Assembly: GCA_024278415.1 (NCBI GenBank)
Contig: JAJRTI010000373.1
Span: 1-12,690 of the forward strand
Length of the DNA stretch: 12,690 bases
Direction: 5' to 3'
Source: Planctomycetota bacterium
GTDB lineage: Bacteria > Planctomycetota > Brocadiia > JAJRTI01
Positions 8,001-12,690 of the stretch are shown here, piece by piece. Below the pieces are notes generated by a model. That model did not search any database. It saw only the letters and a program-made list of their open reading frames with translations, and was not told where the DNA came from. The first letter of the stretch is position 1, and every line of letters begins with the position of its first letter. The position numbers were made by a program, and so were the translations under genes.

Positions 8001-8814
8001 TGCCCGGGCGCGCCAGCAGGCCCGGCTCGCCCTGCCCGCGCCCGAAAAGCGCGGCCGCGAGGTCGCCCTCACTCGTCTTGTCGCACCGGAGGACGGTGAA
8101 CGCTTCGGACTGGCGCGGCCCAGCTTCGTGGATCGCGTGCGCCAAAAGTGTCTTGCCCACGCCGGGCTCTCCCACCAAGATCACGGGCTTGTCCGAGTGC
8201 CCCAACTCCGCGACTCGGGCCAGCAGCGCCTTCATGGCCGGGCTCTCCCCGACCACACGGTCGCGAAGGCCCAGCAGCTCTTCCAGCCCTTCCTTATTCT
8301 GTTGGACGGTGGCGTACATCCGTGCGTTGCGAATCGCCACGGCGACCTGCTCGGCCACGGCCTCCATCAGCGCAAGCGCGTCCGGACCAAAATCCGGCCC
8401 GTCGGCAGGGTTGAGCACCTGAAGTGCGCCAATCACCCGGCCATCGAGGCGCAGCGGCACCGTGATCATGGCGCGCGTACAGAAGTCTAGTGCGCCATCG
8501 ACCTGCGCCATGTGCCGCGGGTCGCTGTGGGCGTCGCGGGTCACCACCGGCTCACCGTGCTGCACCACCCAACCCGCGATCCCTTCGCCCATGTTGAGTT
8601 CGAACTGCTTGATGGACTCGGCCTTTTCCCCTGTCGCACCCCTGAACACGAGCTTGCCCCGATCCTCGTCCACCAGAATCAAAGAACTGGCCTCTGCGCG
8701 AAGGCCCTCCTGGACCGATGCCAGCACCTGCCGAAACACCACATCAATGTCCAGAGTGGAATGAACCGCAGAGGCGACCCGGAGGATGACCGTGGCGTCG
8801 GGGTTCTGATTCAT
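5092..8814 (-). CDS. GAF / degenerate sigma-54-type AAA+ / HEAT-repeat fusion protein
   Basis: A 1240-residue cytosolic protein. Residues 10-165 are a GAF sensor domain (GEGIAGWVVQHGEP; VPLRLDGRVIGALQVLNP). Residues about 185-395 align with the NtrC-type sigma-54 activator ATPase: VVGESPAMKALL, Walker A GEPGVGKT (215-222), PPLRERPEDIPHLA (333-346) and WRGNVREL (377-384). Key parts are changed: the GAFTGA loop after LFG is absent; the Walker B position reads VYLREV instead of LFLDEI; the usual FREDLYYRL arginine-finger segment reads LFEEGGAVV. ATP may bind, but sigma-54 activation is unlikely. No C-terminal helix-turn-helix follows; instead about 800 residues (430-1230) of PBS-lyase-type HEAT repeats, perhaps twenty, form a binding solenoid (e.g. 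VRRATIHALGRLGG). ATG 8814 is chosen because the promoter at 8885-8913 lies inside the longer frame reaching 9042, and residues before 8814 look non-native. It is the first gene of the exporter cluster, so it may be its sensor or scaffold (inference). Confidence 0.9.
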   Translation of the reverse strand: MNQNPDATVILRVASAVHSTLDIDVVFRQVLASVQEGLRAEASSLILVDEDRGKLVFRGATGEKAESIKQFELNMGEGIAGWVVQHGEPVVTRDAHSDPRHMAQVDGALDFCTRAMITVPLRLDGRVIGALQVLNPADGPDFGPDALALMEAVAEQVAVAIRNARMYATVQQNKEGLEELLGLRDRVVGESPAMKALLARVAELGHSDKPVILVGEPGVGKTLLAHAIHEAGPRQSEAFTVLRCDKTSEGDLAAALFGRGQGEPGLLARPGSVYLREVAALSPALAQRLAQAAPDAAARILAGTSRVTKADDAPSVLPNSLFEEGGAVVAEVPPLRERPEDIPHLAGYFVQRANTRLGRNVKGVDHEVLRFFMNRLWRGNVRELEDLVVRAIAASDGHGMMRMGSLAKVVDVQGLAGLASAAARLEPWGRSASPEDLFAALRSEDPSTRSAALDEIGRAKPAGAAEQIVATVLRDSQHFIRLRAVQLLGELGAPCGLAPLLELLPHEADTDILGATLTSLSLLAGDAPAAREKVRSALLLHLRDANPRLRLSAVRGLARLGAGDAIEPLQGMTNDEHAPVRCEVNLALYRFGEAEALARLKAELDQTDLAVRAAACEALGETGKAVAELIALMDRDPSPDVRLCATEALGHTASAEAVKPLLYKLDDPLLRMTAIRSLGRLCTQTQLAETECVAALLGVVADEKSSMVRRTALEALGTVGDAHAAARLREFIDDPRIAASVIAAIGQIGGAEAEDALIPLLKPGPFCTDAIEAIAGVGTAKSVGPLVALLAADDYAAQKAAHALVAIGDGAQDALIAGLTDERKRHWCAYGLGALRSAKAIPHLMAIYDESEAARSAVVEIGEQGLEAMLALLPQYRRAAAEVCLKLGEAAAPHLLRAFHEGDPFLCDFAESVLVDIGSVAADTVIEALGRAESAATKARLAGMLARVGGASHASALEPLLDDASVDVRRATIHALGRLGGTHAAKTLAARVQASESAAPSYRQDRIACLEALRQIGSREALEAIVGALNAESWTVRLAAVEALAAFDSAQVADQLLRATHDRDNRVARAAAKAVEAMGLLDAAALSAQALDRDARPPERREATKTLCLMTNSRAKDALADVWSQGDEATQRAIIDELAGEGAAAIGWLARLMQSDQEGRAAFARAVAERLCFHPLAVERSVADLGRRDPGAGDLLRGHLLAHRSEATAALEALLRNTSDETLRRNVVQLLDDLSDAEER

Positions 8815-8884
8815 GGGACGCCCCAGAGAAGTTCGCTCGCCAAATTCGGCTAGCAGCAGGAAATGTCCACGGCTGGCGGTGGGA

Positions 8885-8913
8885 ATTGTATAGGAGGGAC
8901 CCGGCACTGTCAA
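8885..8913 (-). promoter_or_regulatory. Sigma-70-type promoter for the GAF/HEAT-exporter operon
   Basis: Read on the minus strand: -35 TTGACA at 8913-8908, a 17-base spacer, and -10 TACAAT at 8890-8885. The -35 is a perfect consensus match and the -10 has one mismatch, with ideal spacing. Transcription would begin near 8878, leaving a leader of about 65 bases to the ATG at 8814. This supports 8814 over any upstream start. Confidence 0.72.
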
Positions 8914-8930
8914 ACTGCCACCGGCCGGCC

Positions 8931-8958
8931 TTGCGCAGGATGCTCCCAGCGATAGAAT
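8931..8958 (+). promoter_or_regulatory. Candidate weak promoter for the beta-helix gene
   Basis: TTGCGC (8931-8936), a 16-base spacer and TAGAAT (8953-8958). The -10 matches consensus at five of six positions, the -35 at only three. The leader to the ATG at 9117 would be about 150 bases and would contain the GCCACGT repeats. Tentative. Confidence 0.3.
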
Positions 8959-9026
8959 GGGGGCAACCATTCGACTTTTCAGGCCGCATCCCCCCCCTCT
9001 GCAAGTGTAATCACTCGCGCTGGGCG

Positions 9027-9095
9027 GCCACGTCCAGCACAACGTGGCGCAAGAACTTGGGCAGGCGGGCCACGTCGCTTCACGCGCAACGTTGC
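9027..9095. repeat. GCCACGT half-sites and palindrome upstream of the beta-helix gene
   Basis: GCCACGT at 9027-9033 is mirrored by ACGTGGC at 9042-9048 across eight bases, and a third copy in direct orientation lies at 9069-9075. A separate perfect 10-bp palindrome GCAACGTTGC sits at 9086-9095, just before the start codon. The arrangement suits an operator or leader hairpin for the plus-strand gene, but no matching regulator is known. Confidence 0.4.
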
Positions 9096-9116
9096 TGCTG
9101 GAGACACAAACACATC

Positions 9117-11912
9117 ATGAAAAAACGCGCCCCCCTACCCCTGCTCATGGCCGTCCTCATGGCCACAAACGCCGGGGCCGCAAGCTACTACGTGTCCCCC
9201 AATGGCGGCGACGCACACACCGGCCGGGGGCCGCAAGCCGCGCAGGCCCTGCGCACGATCCAAGCCGGGGTGGACAAGCTCCTGCCGGGCGACGTGCTGC
9301 TCGTGCGAGGAGGCGTGTATCGGGAGACCGTGGCGTTCCCCCGAAGCGGAGCGCCAGGCAAGCCCATCACGGTGAAGCCGTACAGGCGCGAGAAGGTCGT
9401 CATGACCGGCTGCGAGCCCGTCACCGGCTGGACGCGGCACAAGGGCCGCGTCTGGAAGGCGCCCATGCCCTGGACTCTGGGCACGGGGCGGAACCAGGTC
9501 TTCGCCGGCGGCGAACTGATGATCGAGGCGCGCTTCCCCAACAAACCCGCGCCGGGGCTGGGCATGTACGTGTCCGACCTCTCGCCGCTCTGGCCCACGT
9601 TCGGCAAGTTTTCCATCCCCGATCCGCAGAAGCAGCCGGGCCGAATCGTGAGCAAGCTCCTCGACGGCCAGCCCGACGACTACTGGAAGGGCGCACTCTA
9701 CTACGGCGTGCACTATCAGGGCTGGAGCGCGCAGACGGGAGTCGTCGAGCACTCGAAAGCCGGCGAGATCACCGTGGGCGACCGCACCCGAACGTGGTGG
9801 TTCTCCGGCCCGTACCGCCGCTACAAGCCCGAAGAGGGCCGCGGCATGATCGTCGGCCACATGCACGCGCTCGACCAGCCGGGGGAATGGCACTGGCAGG
9901 ACAACACGCTCTACCTCATTCCCAAAGACGGCGGCCCGCCTGTCAACGTGGAGGCCAAGCGCCGGCAGCTCGCGTTCGACCTGAGCGGCCGCGAGCACAT
10001 CCGCATCGAAGGGCTCCGTGTGCACGCCGCGTCTATGCGGCTCGCGGGCTCCGCCAACTGCGTCGTCGACCGCTGCGACCTCTCCTACATCTCCCACTTC
10101 ACGCGCTTCTACAGCATCGGACAAGTCGAGCACGGCCGCGACACGATCAAATCCGGCGAGACCGGCATCTTCGTGAGCGGCCGGGACAATTACTTTCTGA
10201 ACTGCCGCATTCGTTACAGCGCCGGCGCCGGCTTCTACCTCCGCGGCTACCACCACACCATTCACAACTGCCTCATCGACGAGATCGACTACACGAGCCA
10301 CTACCTCAACGCGATCACCGACGCGGTCTCGGACTTCAAGGACTACGAGAACTTCCTCGTCGGCGGCCACGTGATCACGTTCAACACCATGCGCAACGCG
10401 GGCCGGCACTTCTTCAACTTCTACGGCAACGGCACGAGCTTCGCCTCTCGCGACCGCGCGCCCATGGACTACATGGCCACGCTCTTCGCCCACAACCACC
10501 TATACAACGGCATGCTCCAGACCAAGGACGCCGGCTTCCTCACCGGGTACTACACCAGCGGCGGCACGCTCAACGGCCTGAATTCGCAGGTCGTGTACAA
10601 CGCGATGCACGACTCATACGACATCTTCGCCATGCGCATCCACAAGCTCGGCATCGTGTACCTCGACGCCGGCACGTGCAACGTGGACCTGCACCACAAC
10701 CTGCTCTGGGCCGCGCCCGGCTCGCTTCAGCATGGCATGTGGTTCAACACCCAGTGCGTGGACGTGCATGAGAGCGACAATGTGTTCCATCCCAACTTCA
10801 CGCGCACCAGCGCGGAGCTGACGCCCAAAGACTTCCCGGAGGGCGAGCCCTTCCGCTTCGGCCACGACTTCGACAGCCCGCCGCCGCTCCCGCAGTGGCC
10901 GCAACTCGAAAGGCGGCGGATCGAAGCGGAACAGTGCTCCGCGCGGTCGGAAGGCGTTCGCACGACTGATCCGACTGATCCGACTGATCCGACTGATCCG
11001 ACTGATCCGACGGGCCTGACGGGCCTGACAGACGGCGCATGGTTCGCACTGGGCGACGTCGACCTCGACGCCGGCTGGCAGTCCGTCGTCATGCGCTTCG
11101 CAAGCGGCGTGAAGGCCATGAACACCGACCGCGCGGCCCGCGCAAGGCCGCGCCACAAGAAGCCCACCGACCCGCTCGTGCTCGAAGCCATCATCAACGA
11201 CGGCGTCGCAGACGGCATCCGCAAGCAGTGGACGCTCCTCTACAACATCCGCGACGGCCAATGGGTGCGCTTCAACCAAGTGCCCCTTGGCAAGGGCTAC
11301 CGGCGCTTCCGTGTCATCTACGGCGTGGACAGCGCATCCCCGCGGTGGCTGGAGGTGCACCTCGACCGCGAGGACGGGCCGCTTGTGGGCCGCGTGGATT
11401 TGCCCAAGACCGATCGGCCCCGCGGCGGCAGAATTCAGCTCTACGGCCAGGCGACCGGCGCGATCTCAGCGGACGCGGCCGGCACGCGCGATGTGTTTGT
11501 CGTGTTCAAATCCAAGGATGCCAAGGCGGTGGGCGAGTTCGCGTACTTCCGGTTCGAGCAGTACCGTGGCGCCATCCCGTTGCAGAAGAACGAAGTGAAG
11601 CTGGAGTTGCGCGTCGGAGCGAAGGACGGCGAGAAGATCGGCGAGTTCTATCCGCGTTTCACAGGCGGCGCGGACGTGTTCAAGGCCATGGTCGCCAAGT
11701 TGGAGCCCGCGTCCGGCAAGCAGCCGCTCTTCGTCGTCGTGCGTTCGGCCATGGACGCGCCCGTGGGCGCGATCGATTGGCTCAGCCTAGAGAAGGCGAA
11801 GCAGCCGATCGACATGAGCGGCATCGGCCTGCCCCCGCGGCGCGACGCGGCCGGGCGCATGGTGTTCCCACAGCCCACCCACCGGCCCCGCGCGCGGCCG
11901 GCGGACAAATAG
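9117..11912 (+). CDS. Secreted right-handed beta-helix protein with CBM6-like modules
   Basis: A 931-residue exported protein, probably acting on or binding polysaccharide. ATG 9117 begins a clear signal peptide: MKKR, a hydrophobic stretch, and cleavage near NAGAA (about 18-22). SYYVSPNGGD and the following LRTIQAGVDKLLPGDVLLVRGGVYRE (about 23-70) are the usual opening of DUF1565/polysaccharide-lyase-like beta-helices. Coils continue to about 560 (NCRIRYSAGAGFYLRG; HNCLIDEIDYTSHYLNAI). Catalytic residues cannot be assigned, so lyase, hydrolase or binding roles remain open. Residues about 598-895 are CBM6-like: RIEAEQ, GAWFALGDVDLDAGW, then a complete inner unit (QWVRFNQVPLGKGYRRFRV, LEVHLDREDGPLVGRV, FRFEQYRG), then TGG and AIDWLSLEK. 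A tandem TDP repeat sits near its start. The nearest ribosome-site candidate, GGAG at 9100-9103, is 13 bases away, so initiation may be weak. The frame ends at TAG 11910-11912, but coding continues in frame beyond it. Confidence 0.92.
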   Translation: MKKRAPLPLLMAVLMATNAGAASYYVSPNGGDAHTGRGPQAAQALRTIQAGVDKLLPGDVLLVRGGVYRETVAFPRSGAPGKPITVKPYRREKVVMTGCEPVTGWTRHKGRVWKAPMPWTLGTGRNQVFAGGELMIEARFPNKPAPGLGMYVSDLSPLWPTFGKFSIPDPQKQPGRIVSKLLDGQPDDYWKGALYYGVHYQGWSAQTGVVEHSKAGEITVGDRTRTWWFSGPYRRYKPEEGRGMIVGHMHALDQPGEWHWQDNTLYLIPKDGGPPVNVEAKRRQLAFDLSGREHIRIEGLRVHAASMRLAGSANCVVDRCDLSYISHFTRFYSIGQVEHGRDTIKSGETGIFVSGRDNYFLNCRIRYSAGAGFYLRGYHHTIHNCLIDEIDYTSHYLNAITDAVSDFKDYENFLVGGHVITFNTMRNAGRHFFNFYGNGTSFASRDRAPMDYMATLFAHNHLYNGMLQTKDAGFLTGYYTSGGTLNGLNSQVVYNAMHDSYDIFAMRIHKLGIVYLDAGTCNVDLHHNLLWAAPGSLQHGMWFNTQCVDVHESDNVFHPNFTRTSAELTPKDFPEGEPFRFGHDFDSPPPLPQWPQLERRRIEAEQCSARSEGVRTTDPTDPTDPTDPTDPTGLTGLTDGAWFALGDVDLDAGWQSVVMRFASGVKAMNTDRAARARPRHKKPTDPLVLEAIINDGVADGIRKQWTLLYNIRDGQWVRFNQVPLGKGYRRFRVIYGVDSASPRWLEVHLDREDGPLVGRVDLPKTDRPRGGRIQLYGQATGAISADAAGTRDVFVVFKSKDAKAVGEFAYFRFEQYRGAIPLQKNEVKLELRVGAKDGEKIGEFYPRFTGGADVFKAMVAKLEPASGKQPLFVVVRSAMDAPVGAIDWLSLEKAKQPIDMSGIGLPPRRDAAGRMVFPQPTHRPRARPADK
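10963..11026 (+). repeat. 9-bp tandem repeat inside the beta-helix gene
   Basis: Five exact head-to-tail copies of CGACTGATC (10963-11007) are followed by two copies of a related unit, GACGGGCCT (11009-11026). The unit is a multiple of three, so the frame is kept. It encodes a Thr-Asp-Pro run followed by Thr-Gly-Leu units. Each main unit contains GATC. It falls in the CBM6-like region between the first strand (RIEAEQ) and GAWFALGDV, where a surface loop is expected. Confidence 0.95.
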
Positions 11913-11930
11913 CCCAAGCTCCGGCCGGCG
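11910..11930 (+). other. In-frame amber stop and 18-base junction
   Basis: TAG at 11910-11912 ends the beta-helix protein. The next six codons (Pro-Lys-Leu-Arg-Pro-Ala) and the ATG at 11931 are in exactly the same frame. Both sides are Pro/Arg-rich, like one continuous linker. There is no Shine-Dalgarno-like sequence between the stop and the ATG. Confidence 0.8.
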
Positions 11931-12690
11931 ATGGCGAAGCGGCCGCGGCCGGTCTTCGCCGCGACTCGCCTAACGGCCGCGCCGGTGATCGACGGCCGGG
12001 TCGGCGAGCGGGCCGGCGCCGGACGCGAGATGGTCCTCGCCGAGTCATGGGACGGCGCGCCCAGCGCGGGCTTGCCGAGCAAGGCGTGGGTCGGGTACGA
12101 CGACAACGCGCTGTACATCGCGGCCAAGCATTCGGTCAAGAACCCCAAGCAACTCCAGATCGCGGGCTACAAGTGGGGCGCGACCGACGCGATGGAGGTC
12201 GCGATCCAAGACAGCTTTGCGGCGACTCCCGGCCCGATCCTGAACCTGTACGGATGGCCGGACGGCCATTTCGTCAGCACGGACCAAGCCGGCGCGCCGG
12301 CCGACGTGGTCGCCCGGCTCGGCCGCGCGGTGGCTTACAAGGCCGCGGTCACTCCCGCTGGCTGGTCCTGCGAGTGGCGCATTCCCTTCGCCGCGTGCGG
12401 CTTCACGCCGAAGACCGCGCCGCTGCTCTCCTTCAACCTGGGCGTGCGCAAGGCCGCGAAGCGCGCCTGGGTGATTTGGCGCGGCGCCGGCGTCCCGACC
12501 TACGTGGCCAACAAAGCCGGCATGCTCGCGTTCCCGGCCGAGTTCGCCGCGCAAACCAACCCGCCCAAGGAACAACTCGACGTCTGGCTCGACGCGGCGG
12601 ACCCCGCGACCATCGAGAAGGACGCCGCCGGCCTCGTGTCCGCGTGGCTCGACAAGAGCGGCAAGGCCCGGCACGCGCGGCAGAGCCAAG
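11931..12690 (+). CDS. CBM9-like plus LamG-like region, 3' end beyond the window
   Basis: An open frame of 253 codons running off the window. Residues about 9-205 look like a CBM9-type sugar-binding domain: TRLTAAPVIDGRVGE, AWVGYDDNALYIAAKHS, DAMEVAIQD, then CEWRIPFAACGF and FNLGVRKAAKRAWVIW. From about 215 the sequence LDVWLDAADPATIEKDAAG, continuing with SAWLDKSGKARHA, matches the opening of LamG/concanavalin-like modules common in secreted PVC proteins. The nominal ATG at 11931 has no ribosome site and no signal peptide follows, although such modules normally work outside the cell. It shares the frame of the preceding gene, so it is more likely the distal part of one protein cut by the TAG at 11910 than an independent gene. 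If independent, it is a cytosolic oddity or has lost its secretion signal. Confidence 0.8.
   Translation, partial: MAKRPRPVFAATRLTAAPVIDGRVGERAGAGREMVLAESWDGAPSAGLPSKAWVGYDDNALYIAAKHSVKNPKQLQIAGYKWGATDAMEVAIQDSFAATPGPILNLYGWPDGHFVSTDQAGAPADVVARLGRAVAYKAAVTPAGWSCEWRIPFAACGFTPKTAPLLSFNLGVRKAAKRAWVIWRGAGVPTYVANKAGMLAFPAEFAAQTNPPKEQLDVWLDAADPATIEKDAAGLVSAWLDKSGKARHARQSQ

Larger units (their letters stand above)
8815..9116. other. Divergent intergenic region
   Basis: About 300 bases separate the start of the minus-strand GAF/HEAT gene from the start of the plus-strand beta-helix gene. Both neighbouring frames stay open across part of it, but the encoded residues do not resemble a continuation of either protein. 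It holds a strong sigma-70-like promoter on the minus strand, a weak candidate on the plus strand, repeated GCCACGT half-sites, a small palindrome and an eight-C run (8990-8997). No RNA gene is recognised. Confidence 0.75.

Noticed and set aside
8815..9042. N-terminal extension of the GAF/HEAT protein to an ATG at 9042
   Set aside because: It spans the promoter at 8885-8913, and the extra residues (Cys/Trp/Gly-rich) do not resemble a regulator N-terminus.
8886..9116. N-terminal extension of the beta-helix protein to an ATG at 8886
   Set aside because: The 77 extra residues would bury the signal peptide that begins at 9117 and overlap the minus-strand promoter.
9044..10771. 575-codon plus-strand frame and a 454-codon minus-strand frame (9135-10499) over the beta-helix gene
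   Set aside because: Arg/His/Pro-rich or Val/Ala-rich translations in alternative frames of a well-supported secreted protein.
10963..11026. CRISPR array
   Set aside because: The units are nine bases, directly adjacent without spacers, and in frame within a gene; it is a minisatellite-like tandem repeat.
12045..12689. 214-codon minus-strand open frame at the right edge
   Set aside because: Antisense to the CBM9/LamG-like coding region; its product is Arg/Gly/Val-rich without domain features.

Overview
The window reads as a G+C-rich bacterial chromosome fragment. Three traits point to the PVC lineages (Planctomycetota, Lentisphaerota, Kiritimatiellota) or similar environmental phyla such as Hydrogenedentota: a secreted beta-helix protein with appended carbohydrate-binding modules, CBM9 plus LamG-like modules, and a huge GAF/HEAT-repeat regulator. 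No rRNA, tRNA or housekeeping marker is present, so this placement is inference.

Left and centre, minus strand (8814 down to 1). Five genes run head to tail in this order: a 1240-residue protein joining a GAF domain, a degenerate NtrC-type AAA+ domain and a long HEAT-repeat solenoid (5092-8814); an HlyD-type membrane fusion protein (3653-4966); an ABC exporter with fused membrane and ATPase domains (1842-3647); a stand-alone GAF protein (751-1689); and a subtilisin-family (S8) peptidase cut off by the window edge (1-663). Gaps are short, and the fusion-protein and exporter genes are almost contiguous. A near-consensus sigma-70 promoter (TTGACA, 17-bp spacer, TACAAT) sits at 8885-8913 ahead of the first gene. 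The set looks like one transcription unit for a two-part export machine with a cytosolic serine peptidase, flanked by two related GAF sensors. No substrate or precursor peptide gene was recognised inside the window.

Divergent spacer (8815-9116). It holds the minus-strand promoter, a weaker plus-strand promoter candidate, three GCCACGT half-sites and a 10-bp palindrome.

Right, plus strand (9117-12690). A signal-peptide-bearing right-handed beta-helix protein carries C-terminal CBM6-like modules, interrupted by a 9-bp tandem repeat. It ends at a TAG codon at 11910. The same reading frame continues with a CBM9-like and then a LamG-like region to the window end. That second part has no ribosome-binding site or signal peptide of its own, so the two may be one secreted glycan-active protein split by an in-frame amber codon.

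The most unusual content is the GAF / pseudo-sigma-54 ATPase / HEAT fusion at the head of an exporter-protease operon, and the odd modular structure of the beta-helix protein.
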